A model generated the notes under the pieces. The model was not told the DNA's origin. It saw nothing but the letters and a program-made list of their open reading frames with translations, and ran no database searches. Position numbers and translations under genes: made by a program. From Exilibacterium tricleocarpae (GTDB lineage Bacteria; Pseudomonadota; Gammaproteobacteria; Pseudomonadales; Cellvibrionaceae), in NCBI RefSeq assembly GCF_007004655.1, contig NZ_ML660095.1, positions 82,385 to 146,384 of the forward strand: DNA of 64,000 nucleotides, in the 5' to 3' direction. Position 1 is the first letter of the stretch; each line of letters opens with the position of its first letter. Below are positions 20,692 to 29,861 of this stretch, piece by piece.

Positions 20692-20806
20692 GGTGTTGCT
20701 CTCTTCAGGGAATTGAAGCGACACTATATGGAATATCATCGTTGCTAGAGAGACACAAAAGTGACAAAATCCATGCAATTATTGACATTTAAACATTCTT
20801 CGATCC

Positions 20807-21072
20807 ATGTCTACTACTGTCATCGTTGCACTTGATAACGCTTTACCCTCAAGCTTGATGGGTATTGCAGATGTACTTGCCTTATGTGGACTAAACTTTT
20901 TTCAAGTAAAAGTGGTTCGTTGTCATGTCGCTTGAGGAAGCCGGGCTTGAGAAAGAGAAGATGACTAGAAGATGGGTTAGTAAGGCGCGCAGTTGACACT
21001 GTTTTCTGGCGCGTATTCCGGAAAATGATGAAAACCACGCCCACGTCCTATCGAGAACGGTTAAATTTATAG
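20807..21072 (+). pseudogene. Internally deleted GlxA/AraC-type regulator
   Basis: The plus strand starts a frame with MSTTVIVALDNALPSSLMGI and ADVLALCGLNFF, which resembles the N terminus of GlxA-type regulators with a DJ-1/PfpI domain. It stops after 42 codons at 20935. In another frame the sequence up to the stop at 21070-21072 reads FWRVFRKMMKTTP then TSYRERLNL, the classic end of an AraC helix-turn-helix domain. About 270 residues between are gone. The call rests on residual similarity at both ends and on the divergent ABM-domain gene, a common pairing. Confidence 0.7.
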
Positions 21073-21075
21073 CAA

Positions 21076-21545
21076 TAATGGCTCTCAAGCGACTCATTAT
21101 TGGTGGTTTCAGAGCCAGCGCGGCAGCGTCTTAACAAGGCCCAAACACGCAGCAACAGCTCCGTTGTATCAAATGGCTTTGTCAAACAATCGTCCGCACC
21201 ATAATAGAGGCCCTTGATTCTCCTCCTCTGCCCCGTTGTTCATCAGCATAATGGCCGATGTTTGAATCGTTTTGCGAAGCATGCTAAGTATCGAGAAGCC
21301 GTCAATTTCAGGCAGTGTGATGTTCAAAATAATCAGCTGGTAATGCTGAGTGGATAGGCGCCTCAAGCATTCTCCTCCATTACTGCAGCTATCTACGCTG
21401 TAACCCCTATTTTCGAATAGTCCCGAGAGTTCGTTGTTGAAACCAGCATCACTTTTAGCAGGCAGTATTTTGCAGCCTGACCGAAAAAGCTCAGGCTGTT
21501 GTCGCTCTCTATGCTCCTATCTGCGGCGATCATGCAACTGTTTTC
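21076..21545 (-). pseudogene. Response regulator remnant, copy of 30984-31724
   Basis: This DNA is clearly alignable with the response regulator at 30984-31724. The receiver part is recognisable (HYQLIILNITLPEIDGFSIL) but frameshifted. The phospho-acceptor Asp has become Asn (LIILNIT). The whole winged-helix domain is deleted: the 3' end motif GCTCTCAAGCGACTCATTA joins straight onto the sequence around residue 140. It lies just downstream of the adhesin gene, as the intact copy lies downstream of the adhesin stub. Confidence 0.85.
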
Positions 21546-21570
21546 TACCCAACAAAATAATCGACGGGCC

Positions 21571-24500
21571 TTAGAAAAGGGTAGTCACAGTCACGCTCTC
21601 GTCGACGAGTACACTGGCCAACACGTCGTCTCCGAGGCTATACACCCAAGTATCCGTTTCGGAACCGTCCACAGAGCGTTCCCATCGGCCGCCTCGATCA
21701 CTCAATATCACGGCGTCACCCTCCGAGCCGTATATCCTAAGGGTATCGCTACTGGTGCTGCTATCACTTAGGTTGAGCACATCGCTCAAGCCCAGGGTGA
21801 GACTGCTATTGCCACCGTCATAGCGTAAGTCGATTGCTTCCACATCGGTGATCCGATTGTCGCTGAGCCCGGTGAAATCCAGCGCGATCGCGGCGTCAAA
21901 GCGCAGGGTGTCGATACCGTTGCCGCCGTCCAGACTCACAAAAGCGGTATCACGGATGGCCAGTATGTCGTCACCGGCACCGCCGCTTAGCACATCGGCG
22001 CCGCCGTTGCCAATCAGGGTATCGTCGCCTTGCCCGGCGATAATCTGATCGCCATTGCTACTGCCTACCAGCGTTTCACCGGCTGAAGTACCGACTAAGA
22101 CATTAGCACTGATATTCTGACCACCATAGATCACATAGGTGGTGCCGGCGTTGTCGCTGCCACCAGAGTCATGACTAATAAGCAGGTCATCAAAACCATC
22201 GCCATTGACATCACCGTCATGACGAAAGCCAGGGAAAAAAAACTTATCGACGGGCCTGACGACAAAGCCGCCGACACCCTGTTCAATAGCAGCGAGATCA
22301 ACGGTACCTGTATCGTTGCCATAAACCACATAAAGGGAATCGGGAACGTCGACGTTGTCGTTGGGAGCGTCGCGGCCGCCGGTTATAAACAGGTCTCCCA
22401 GACCGTCCCCGTTAATGTCACCAGCACTGCTGACGCGGCGGCCAGTCGCATCATTCTTTCTGGCGCCATAGATGGCAAATCCGCCGATACCCTGTTCAAC
22501 ATCAGCGAGATCAATGTGCGAGAGATGGCTGCCACCAAAGAGCACATAGCTTAAGCCACTTATGGTACCGTTAGGAGTATCGGCAAACATATAGGAAATG
22601 ATCAGATCATCAAAGCCATCACCATTGAAATCACCGGCACTCCTGATGTCACCGGGACTGGTGCTGATGGTGCCAACGCTTGCGAAGCTTCCTGCAATGT
22701 CGATTACAAAGCCACCCGTGCCGGCAGCAATATCAGAGAACTCGATGTCGGAGAGATTGTTACCACCGTAGACCACATAGCCGGCGCTGCGGTTGGGAGT
22801 ATTGCTTGTATCCCCACGGTCAGCAAACATCATATCATCAATGCCGTCACCATTGACGTCGCCGACAATATGACCGTACTTTGACCTGCCCAGATTAGAA
22901 TCTGACGGGTCGCCCTCGATACCATGGATCACAATGCCATTAGCATGATCAGCATTAGTGGTGTCGCTTACAATATAAGGATCGAGATCAATGTTGGAAA
23001 GACCGCCCCCACCATAGACCATATAGTTGTCGCTGTTACCCGTAGTCCCAATATACACGTCATCAAAGCCATCGCCATTGATATCCCCTCCCCCGCTCAC
23101 TCGCCAGCCAGCCCCCAGGCCACTGACCACAAAGCCCAAATCACTTTTGCCGTCTGGGGCGTTCTCGATGTCGGAGACATCGATATTCGAGAGCTTGTTA
23201 CCGCCATAGACCACATAACCGCGGTCTCCGCCAAAAATGATGTCAGCATAACCATCGCCATTGACATCGCCGGCGCTGACGGAAAGGCCAACACGGTTAC
23301 CTTCTCTAACGCCGCCGATAGCAATGCCTAGACTGTTGTTATCACCGTTTTCAATCTCAGACAGCTCGACGGTCCCGCCATCGGCGCTGCCATAGACCAA
23401 ATAGGTGAGGCCGGAGTTATTTAAATTATTGCGGTCAGCGAGAAATGCGCCAACAATCAGGTCATCGAAACCATCGCCATTGACATCACCGGCATGACTG
23501 ACAAAAACGCCACTAGAGTCACCACTCTCGACACCATTGATCACAAAACCAAGGTCACTGTTCAATAGAACGTCGGGCAGCTCTAGCTCTACCCTTTCGT
23601 TCATCACATTGTTCACACTAATGGTGACATCCTGGCTTGTGCTAAGGTCGTCGCTATCCGTGGCGGTGATGGTGATGTTATAGGGATGGTTAGCCCCGAG
23701 GTTTTCGTAATCGGGGGCATATTCAAAGGTGACCTCACCGGTCTTCGCATCGATATTAAATAGCACGGCATCGGTGCCACTCAGACTGTAGGTGTAACTC
23801 AGTGTTTCGCCTTCGGGATCCATGGCCTCGGCGGTATAGGCGGCCGTCTGGTTTTCGTTAACCGTGGCCGTTGTGCCCGATGTAAAGACCGGCGCCTCGT
23901 TTACATTGCTCACGCTAATAGTGACATCCTGGCTTGCACTAAGGCCATCGCTATCCATGGCGGTGATGGTGATGTTATAGGGATGGTGACTCCCGAGGTT
24001 CTCATGGTCGGGGGCATTTTTAAAGGTGAGCTCACCGGTATTCGCATCCAGGGTAAATAGCGCCGCATCGGCGCCACTCAGACTGTAAATAAGGATACCA
24101 CTATCAACATCGGTGGCTTCGGCGGTGTAGGCGGCCGTCTGGTGTTCGTTAACCGTGGCCGTTGTGCCCGAGGTAAAGACGGGCGCCTCGTTCACATTGC
24201 TCACACTAATGGTGACGTCCTGACTTGTGCTAAGGCCATCGTTATCCGTGGCAGTGATAGTGATGTTATAGGGATGGTGACTCCCGAGGCCCTCATAATC
24301 GGGGGCATTTTTAAAAGTGAGCTCACCGGTATTCGCATCCAGGTTAAATAGTGCGGCATCGGCGCCACCCGGACTGTAGATCAGCACGTCACCGTCGGGA
24401 TCCGTAGCCACAGCCGTGTAGGCGGCCGTCTGGTTTTCGTTAACCGTGGCCGTTGTGCCCGAGGTAAAGACCGGCGCCTCATTTACATTGCTCACGCTAA

Positions 24501-25947
24501 TAGTGACATCCTGGCTTGCACTAAGGCCATCGCTATCCATGGCGGTGATGATGATGTTATAGGGATGGTGACTCCCGAGGTTCTCATAGTCGGGGGCCTC
24601 TTTAAAGGTGAGCTCACCGGTATTCGCATCCAGGGTAAATAGCGCCGCATCAGCGCCACCCAGACTGCAGGTCAGCACGTCACCGTCGGGATCTGTAGCC
24701 ACAGCCGTGTAGGTGGCCGTCTGGTTTTCGTTAACAGTGGCCGTTGTGCCCGAAGTAAAAACAGGCCCCTCGTTCACATTGCTCACGCTAATGGTGACGT
24801 TCTGGGTTGTACTAAGGCCATCGCTATCCATGGCGGTGATGATGATGTTATAGGGATGGTGACTCCCGAGGTTCTCATAGTCGGGGGCCTCTTTAAAGGT
24901 GAGCTCACCGGTATTCGCATCTAGGGTAAATAGCGTCGCATCGGTGCCACTCAGACTGTAGGTGTAAATCAGTGTTTCGCCTTCGGGATCCATGACCTCG
25001 GCGGTATAGGCGCCCGTCTGGTTTTCGTTAACAGTGGCCGTTGTGCCCGAAGTAAAGACTGGACTCTCGTTCACATTACTCACGCCAATGGTGACGTTCT
25101 GGCTCGCGCTAAGGCCATCGCTATCCGTGGCTGTGATAGTTATGCTATAGGGATGGTTACTCCCGAGGTTCTCATAGTCGGGGGCATCGATAAAGGTGAG
25201 TTCACCGGTATTCGCATCCAGGTTAAATAGTGCTGCATCGGTGCCGCTTAGACTGTAAATGAGGATACCACTATCAGCATCCGTGGCTTCGGCAGTATAG
25301 ACGGCCATCTCGCCCTCGTTGACGCTAACCTCAACCACCGCTTCGCCCAAGCCCGACGTAAAGACTGGCGCCTCTCTATTACTAGGTGGCGCAGAAGAAT
25401 CTCCCCCTGATGACGCTGAAGCGGCAATCAAACCCAGCCCTGACCCCGCTAAGCTCATCATGCCTAAGGCGCTTATACTCCCACCTTCACCCTGAGGTAT
25501 ACCGTCAATTGTATCGTCTACCGTTGACAGAGCCAGTGGCGTGGGTGGGTCTTGTGGCTCATGAACAAAACCGGCCCCCAATAGGTCAAGCAATACGATG
25601 CCTTCCAATGAACCATGGCTGTACACAATCGTATTGTCGCCTGAGAAAAGCTTTTTGGCCTCTTCATTCGCACTCAGTGGCACACCCTCTTCGGAGAGGC
25701 TGATGCCACAAAAGTTGTTGCGGCACACCACATAGTAATCTTCGATAATCAGATGAACGCCGTTATCCAGGCGCACCTCAAGATCAGTATCTGTTCGGAC
25801 TGCCACGACGTTATCGGGGAGCTCCCCATGGCGGGAAACAACGCGGTATTGCTCCCCAGCTCTCGCTTGCACGACCAAGGCCTGAGACGAACTGAGCTCA
25901 TACCGTACGCTGGCTTCCCCAGCAGACGTTTCTAAGTAATAGTTCAT
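21571..25947 (-). CDS. Large RTX-type adhesin with cadherin and FG-GAP repeats
   Basis: Predicted type 1 secreted surface protein of 1458 residues. The ATG at 25947 has AAGGTG upstream and matches the start kept in the stub at 31864. Layout: N-terminal domain (1-145) without signal peptide; a Gly/Ser/Ala-rich stretch (153-190); six cadherin-like repeats of about 97 residues (193-780; APVFTSG ... NVTISVSNVNE); seven FG-GAP repeats of integrin-alpha propeller type (790-1275; GDVNGDGFDDLIVG); RTX nonapeptides (GQGDDTLIGNGGADVLSGGAGDD in two pieces); and a C-terminal tail ending VTVTTLF that looks like a type 1 secretion signal. The matching secretion genes are 6-10 kb away at 31993-36499. Confidence 0.9.
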   Translation of the reverse strand: MNYYLETSAGEASVRYELSSSQALVVQARAGEQYRVVSRHGELPDNVVAVRTDTDLEVRLDNGVHLIIEDYYVVCRNNFCGISLSEEGVPLSANEEAKKLFSGDNTIVYSHGSLEGIVLLDLLGAGFVHEPQDPPTPLALSTVDDTIDGIPQGEGGSISALGMMSLAGSGLGLIAASASSGGDSSAPPSNREAPVFTSGLGEAVVEVSVNEGEMAVYTAEATDADSGILIYSLSGTDAALFNLDANTGELTFIDAPDYENLGSNHPYSITITATDSDGLSASQNVTIGVSNVNESPVFTSGTTATVNENQTGAYTAEVMDPEGETLIYTYSLSGTDATLFTLDANTGELTFKEAPDYENLGSHHPYNIIITAMDSDGLSTTQNVTISVSNVNEGPVFTSGTTATVNENQTATYTAVATDPDGDVLTCSLGGADAALFTLDANTGELTFKEAPDYENLGSHHPYNIIITAMDSDGLSASQDVTISVSNVNEAPVFTSGTTATVNENQTAAYTAVATDPDGDVLIYSPGGADAALFNLDANTGELTFKNAPDYEGLGSHHPYNITITATDNDGLSTSQDVTISVSNVNEAPVFTSGTTATVNEHQTAAYTAEATDVDSGILIYSLSGADAALFTLDANTGELTFKNAPDHENLGSHHPYNITITAMDSDGLSASQDVTISVSNVNEAPVFTSGTTATVNENQTAAYTAEAMDPEGETLSYTYSLSGTDAVLFNIDAKTGEVTFEYAPDYENLGANHPYNITITATDSDDLSTSQDVTISVNNVMNERVELELPDVLLNSDLGFVINGVESGDSSGVFVSHAGDVNGDGFDDLIVGAFLADRNNLNNSGLTYLVYGSADGGTVELSEIENGDNNSLGIAIGGVREGNRVGLSVSAGDVNGDGYADIIFGGDRGYVVYGGNKLSNIDVSDIENAPDGKSDLGFVVSGLGAGWRVSGGGDINGDGFDDVYIGTTGNSDNYMVYGGGGLSNIDLDPYIVSDTTNADHANGIVIHGIEGDPSDSNLGRSKYGHIVGDVNGDGIDDMMFADRGDTSNTPNRSAGYVVYGGNNLSDIEFSDIAAGTGGFVIDIAGSFASVGTISTSPGDIRSAGDFNGDGFDDLIISYMFADTPNGTISGLSYVLFGGSHLSHIDLADVEQGIGGFAIYGARKNDATGRRVSSAGDINGDGLGDLFITGGRDAPNDNVDVPDSLYVVYGNDTGTVDLAAIEQGVGGFVVRPVDKFFFPGFRHDGDVNGDGFDDLLISHDSGGSDNAGTTYVIYGGQNISANVLVGTSAGETLVGSSNGDQIIAGQGDDTLIGNGGADVLSGGAGDDILAIRDTAFVSLDGGNGIDTLRFDAAIALDFTGLSDNRITDVEAIDLRYDGGNSSLTLGLSDVLNLSDSSTSSDTLRIYGSEGDAVILSDRGGRWERSVDGSETDTWVYSLGDDVLASVLVDESVTVTTLF
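23600..25371 (-). repeat. Tandem ~290-300 bp cadherin-repeat DNA
   Basis: Six tandem units of about 290-300 bases inside the adhesin gene, each coding one cadherin-like domain. Blocks such as GTTTTCGTTAACAGTGGCCG recur nearly unchanged at that spacing (about 25021, 24724, 24430, 24142, 23850). Several units are very similar at DNA level, which makes unit gain or loss by recombination likely and assembly errors possible. Confidence 0.85.
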
Positions 25948-26071
25948 AACCGGCACCTTATGTTTAAACATGAGTAAAAAGCTGAACCTAATGCGTGTAT
26001 GCTGTTACGACGACATTAAAAACGACTTTGCGCTTTCGCTGGTAAACCAGATTCAACAGCTAGCGTTGTCA

Positions 26072-26326
26072 TCAGCTATACCCCACTGGCCAGCGTTCAG
26101 AGAGCGCACCCTGAAAAGCGCGATTAATGGGTTTTAGGATGTATTGCAGCACGGTTCTCTTACCCGCCAGTATGCTGGCGTTAACAGTCATGCCGGGCTT
26201 GAGTTTGAGGCCTGCAAATCTCGGATTGGTTATTGTGACGTCACTCTGTAAGGCTATTGCTTCTATTAGCCGAACACACAATCGCCTAGCGGAACAACAT
26301 GGGCAACCACGTAGTTTTGGAATCAT
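26072..26326 (-). pseudogene. Chimeric remnant: zinc-ribbon protein start fused to HlyD end
   Basis: The 84-codon frame opens with MIPKLRGCPCCSARRLCVRLIEA, which matches the start of the zinc-ribbon protein at 36866-37126. It continues with IALQ, apparently from the middle of HlyD, and then DVTITNPRFAGLKLKPGM to the end, which matches the last ~60 residues of the HlyD at 31993-33135. The TolC and ABC transporter genes and most of hlyD that should lie between are deleted. It is the worn secretion half of copy 1 of the duplicated locus. The frame is open, so a small chimeric protein could be made, but no function is expected. Confidence 0.82.
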
Positions 26327-26428
26327 ATTCCCTACTGGCGCTTTTGATTTAATAATGCAGTTAATATTAAGCAGGAAAGTTGATTCGGTAAATATGCACA
26401 TTGCACCCTTTGTATTATTTTTTGCCAA

Positions 26429-26778
26429 AACACAACAATTGTTTGTTAATGTGCGCCTTCAGCAAGCTGTCGCCATCCTGGCTTGCCAAAATATGACAAA
26501 ACACCGAATTTACTTAGAGCTAAAGAAAGTGAAACATAGTAAATGACTCAAGTTCACTCCGGTCCTTCGCATCCCCCCCCCTCGATAGCTTCCTGTTGGC
26601 TTGTATATTTTGCGACAAATCTTACGTTGTTTGACTTTTAAGCGTGTCCGGTGTCTCGCTACTATTCGGGTTAACTGTGACGTTGCGATTTTGATGTAAG
26701 AGAAATGCATGTGCTATAAAAAATAGCCTTATAGCGGCTATATAATGTCGGGTTTATGCGGGTGGCGAACGTTTCCTT
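26429..26778. other. Intergenic stretch with remnant upstream region and possible ibrA operator
   Basis: Its start continues the similarity to 37139-37285 (upstream DNA of the zinc-ribbon gene). A run of nine C lies at 26573-26581. Just before the ibrA-like gene, ATAGCC (26723-26728) and GGCTAT (26736-26741) form an inverted repeat that touches a TATAAT box at 26741-26746. This could be an operator over a -10 element; no clear -35 was found. Confidence 0.35.
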
Positions 26779-27996
26779 ATGGCAAAAATTTACCTGGATA
26801 AGAACGTATATGATGCAGCACTGGAGCGCATCCACTTTATTTTTGATGAATTTGATGATGTTTGCGTAACCTTCAGTGGCGGTAAGGATTCTTCCGATTT
26901 GTTACATTTGACGCTGCAGGTTGCCAGGATGCGAAACCGCTTGCCGCTAAAGGTGATGTTTATCGATCTGGAAGCCCAGTATCGCATGACCATTGATCAT
27001 GTAGAGGAGATGTTAAGCCGCGATGAGATAACGCCCTACTGGATTTGCCTGCCGCTCAATCTGCGCAACGCTGTCAGCGTATTTGAACCGCACTGGTGTT
27101 GCTGGGATCCCAAACGGCGCGAGGATTGGGTAAGGCCGATGCCTGAAAACCGCGGCGTGATATCCGACAGCGGTTTTTTTCCTTTCTACTGGCACCGAAT
27201 GGAATTTGAGGAGTTTACCCGCGAGTTTGCCCACTGGCTTGCAGGCGAGGGCAAAGTTGCCATTCTCGTAGGGATTCGCGCCGATGAAAGCCATCACCGC
27301 TATCGCACCATCGTAGGTTATCGGAAAAGCCGCCATAAAAACCGAGGTTGGACCACCTGGTTATCACCGCAGGTGTGTAACGCTTACCCTATCTACGATT
27401 GGCGTGTAGAGGATGTGTGGGCCTATATTGGCAAGAATGGGCTCCCCTACAACAAGCTCTACGACCATATGTACCTGTCCGGCATGACCTTGCATGAGAT
27501 GCGAATTTGCCAACCCTATGGCGATGACCAGCGTAAAAGCCTGGATATGTTTCACAGAATAGAGCCGAATACCTGGTCCAAAGTTGTGAATCGCGTTGCA
27601 GGAGCCAACTACGGTAGTATCTATTCCGGTCAAAAGATGCTGGGCTATCGTCGCGGTATCGGCCTGCCGGACGGCCATACCTGGCAGAGTTATACAAAGT
27701 TGTTGTTAGAAACGCTGCCGGAAAGCTCGCGCCTTCAATACCAGGAAAAATTTGCGACATTTATCAACTGGTGGCGGACCCAAGGCGGATGGCAAGGTGA
27801 TATCCCGGATGTGTCCGATCCCAAAATGGAGGCGGCCAAGAAGGCGCCCTCTTGGCGGCGTATGGCCATGTGCATACTAAAAAATGATTTTTGGTGCAGG
27901 TCACTGTCTTTCGCACAGACCAAGAAGAGGTATGGCAACTACCATCCAACCTTGAATCGTCGTGAGAGAACCCGTGTAAAGCCAGGGGCAAACTAA
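26779..27996 (+). CDS. ibrA: PAPS-reductase-like protein, DUF3440 / IbrA-type
   Basis: Protein of 405 residues with an N-terminal PP-loop ATPase domain of the PAPS reductase/sulfotransferase type: VCVTFSGGKDSSDLLHLTLQ holds the SGGKDS loop. The C-terminal part (about 280-400) fits DUF3440, as in E. coli YbdN and IbrA. IbrA and its partner IbrB are known as activators of immunoglobulin-binding eib surface-protein genes in E. coli strain ECOR-9; the reaction is not known. The IbrB-type gene follows 77 bases on. The pair lies on the plus strand between the adhesin and its secretion operon. Confidence 0.85.
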   Translation: MAKIYLDKNVYDAALERIHFIFDEFDDVCVTFSGGKDSSDLLHLTLQVARMRNRLPLKVMFIDLEAQYRMTIDHVEEMLSRDEITPYWICLPLNLRNAVSVFEPHWCCWDPKRREDWVRPMPENRGVISDSGFFPFYWHRMEFEEFTREFAHWLAGEGKVAILVGIRADESHHRYRTIVGYRKSRHKNRGWTTWLSPQVCNAYPIYDWRVEDVWAYIGKNGLPYNKLYDHMYLSGMTLHEMRICQPYGDDQRKSLDMFHRIEPNTWSKVVNRVAGANYGSIYSGQKMLGYRRGIGLPDGHTWQSYTKLLLETLPESSRLQYQEKFATFINWWRTQGGWQGDIPDVSDPKMEAAKKAPSWRRMAMCILKNDFWCRSLSFAQTKKRYGNYHPTLNRRERTRVKPGAN

Positions 27997-28073
27997 ACAA
28001 TGCCGCAAACGCGAAAAAACAGTGATAGGTATGAAATCATTCGAACTTGGCAGCCATACTCAGAGGTTAAATC

Positions 28074-28715
28074 ATGAAGGAACACCCCGATACAGCAAAA
28101 AATGATGACCTGCAAGCACACCTGGAATACCTGGTTGATGCAATAGAGTTGATGCCGATATCTGCTAAAATTGAGGCACTGAATCATATCCGCCAGGCGC
28201 TGCACGAGGTTAGCCCGTTTGAAGATCCGATCGATTGTGTGCTGTGGGTTCAGGCTGACCAGGTGCGAGGTAACGACTACAACCCCAATAAGGTCGCACC
28301 TCCGGAAATGCGGTTATTAAAAAGAAGTGTTAGGGAGGATGGTTATACGCAACCCATTGTGGCGCACCAGGAAAGGGATGGCTACGTTGTTATCGATGGA
28401 TTCCACCGTCGACGAGTTGGCGCGGAATATAAGCCTGTTCGCAACCGCCTGCACGGCTGTTTGCCGGTTACACTTGTTAAGTCGGGGGGTATAAAGCAAC
28501 GTATGGCGGCGACAATCCGTCACAATCGAGCCCGCGGCGTTCACGGCGTTGTTCCGATGATAGACGTCGTTGCCACCCTGGTTCGGGAGGGATGGTCAGA
28601 TGCCGACATTTGCGCGGAACTGGGTATGAGTGCAGACGAAGTGTTGCGCTTCAAGCAACATAAGGGGCTGCCGGAGTTATTTGGCGATGCCGATTTCTCG
28701 CTGGCATGGGAATAA
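28074..28715 (+). CDS. ibrB: ParB/IbrB-like protein
   Basis: Protein of 213 residues with a ParB/Spo0J N-terminal-type domain: WVQADQVRGNDYNPNKV, LLKRSVREDGYTQPIVAH, then YVVIDGFHRRRVG, which carries the G-F-HRRR nucleotide-binding box, and MAATIRHNRARGVHG. The C terminus (VREGWSDADICAELGMSADEVLRF) is helix-turn-helix-like. The layout and the adjoining ibrA-like gene match the IbrA-IbrB (YbdN-YbdM) pair. GAGG precedes the ATG at 28074. It may act as a regulator rather than in DNA partition. Confidence 0.85.
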   Translation: MKEHPDTAKNDDLQAHLEYLVDAIELMPISAKIEALNHIRQALHEVSPFEDPIDCVLWVQADQVRGNDYNPNKVAPPEMRLLKRSVREDGYTQPIVAHQERDGYVVIDGFHRRRVGAEYKPVRNRLHGCLPVTLVKSGGIKQRMAATIRHNRARGVHGVVPMIDVVATLVREGWSDADICAELGMSADEVLRFKQHKGLPELFGDADFSLAWE

Positions 28716-28753
28716 CGTGTGAGGCTCTACACCTCGGCTGAGACTAATGTCGA

Positions 28754-28811
28754 AAAGCGAAACAAAGTGAAGGTAAGCCCGACAACCTCGCCATGCACCG
28801 ATGTAGACTTA
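28754..28811 (-). pseudogene. Third fragment of the response regulator gene
   Basis: These 58 bases align with 31183-31239 inside the response regulator, around the start of its winged-helix domain. Shared blocks are GGTAAGCCCGA, GCCATGCACCGATGTAG (TGTACCG in the other copy) and CTTA. No more of the gene is present. The fragment lies between ibrB and the second RCC1-repeat gene, so duplication and deletion events also reached this side of the ibr pair. Confidence 0.55.
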
Positions 28812-28904
28812 AAGGCAGCTCAGTAACGGGCAGGGCCAACAAAGTTTAAAGCGCCTTATATAGTTCTATGTACTGAATTACACAATTCATTGACAACTGC
28901 TTTG

Positions 28905-29702
28905 TCATTTAGCAATAGATGCGGTAGATGTTAGTTTTCTAAAGTTACTGCTCACGGCGCTGCTTTCGCCGCCACGTCTGGGTTCACCCCAGGTGACCAC
29001 TGAGCCGTCGTTTTTTAAAGCGGCGAAGGCATAATTGTTGGTATATACCTCGACTACACCGCTGGCCAAGTCACTGCGCACGGCGCTGCTATCGCCGCCA
29101 CGACTAGATATACCCCAGGTGACCACCGAGCCGTCGGTTTTTAACGCGGCGAAGGCAAGAGCGTTGGTATATACCTTGACTACACCGCTGGCCAAGTCAC
29201 TGCTATCGCTGTTGCGACTAGATCCACCCCAACTGACCACCGAGCCATCAGTTTTTAACGCGGCGAAGGCATACCATGTGGAAAACACCTCTACCACGTT
29301 GCTTTTCAAATCACTGCTGACATCGCTGCTGTCACCACCATCATTAGCCTCTCCCCAGGTTACCAGTGATCCGTCAACTTTTAACGCGGCAAAAGCATGA
29401 TTGTTAGAAAACACCTTCACCACGCCGCCGGCTAATTCACTGCTTACCGCACTGCTATCGCCACCCTCACGACTATCGCCCCAGGTGACCACCGAGCCAT
29501 CGCTTTTTAATGCAGCAAAGGCACTGGTCGTAGAAAACACTTCCACCACCTTAACGCCCTCATCACCGGTGGAAAAAGTTACTTCATCACTACTATCATC
29601 GTTATTTACGATAGGGCTGCCGGATGACTGCTCCGCATAGGGTGCCAGTACTACAAAATAGGCGATAAAACCTATCATTAGACGTTCCATCAATCGTATC
29701 AT
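28905..29702 (-). CDS. Exported RCC1-repeat protein (second copy)
   Basis: Protein of 265 residues. An N-terminal hydrophobic segment (RLMIGFIAYFVVLAPYAEQ) looks like a signal peptide. About five repeats of roughly 40 residues follow, each of the form FAALKSDGSVVTWGD...GGDSSAVSSEL, which is the RCC1/BLIP-II type of beta-propeller blade. It is a paralog of the gene at 29862-30821, and both flanks are duplicated too. The ribosome site AAGGAG of the other copy has decayed here to GCGGTA, so this copy may be poorly translated. Role unknown; repeat propellers of this type bind proteins. Confidence 0.75.
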   Translation of the reverse strand: MIRLMERLMIGFIAYFVVLAPYAEQSSGSPIVNNDDSSDEVTFSTGDEGVKVVEVFSTTSAFAALKSDGSVVTWGDSREGGDSSAVSSELAGGVVKVFSNNHAFAALKVDGSLVTWGEANDGGDSSDVSSDLKSNVVEVFSTWYAFAALKTDGSVVSWGGSSRNSDSSDLASGVVKVYTNALAFAALKTDGSVVTWGISSRGGDSSAVRSDLASGVVEVYTNNYAFAALKNDGSVVTWGEPRRGGESSAVSSNFRKLTSTASIAK

Positions 29703-29861
29703 TTTTTACCGCATATCATCCCAAGTTAATCTGTCGTAATAAAGCGCGTGTCAAATACCGGTTGACACATTTCATTGACAACTGCCTTTTCGGTTAGCAA
29801 TAGATGCGGTAGCTGTCAGCCTTCTAAAATAAAGTTTTTTTCTACCCACCTAAGTCATCGT

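Noticed and set aside
20820-21044. 74-codon minus-strand frame
   Set aside because: It overlaps the deleted AraC-type regulator, whose two ends are recognisable on the plus strand.
26127-26546. 139-codon plus-strand frame
   Set aside because: It is antisense to the chimeric hlyD/zinc-ribbon remnant, whose homology is on the minus strand.
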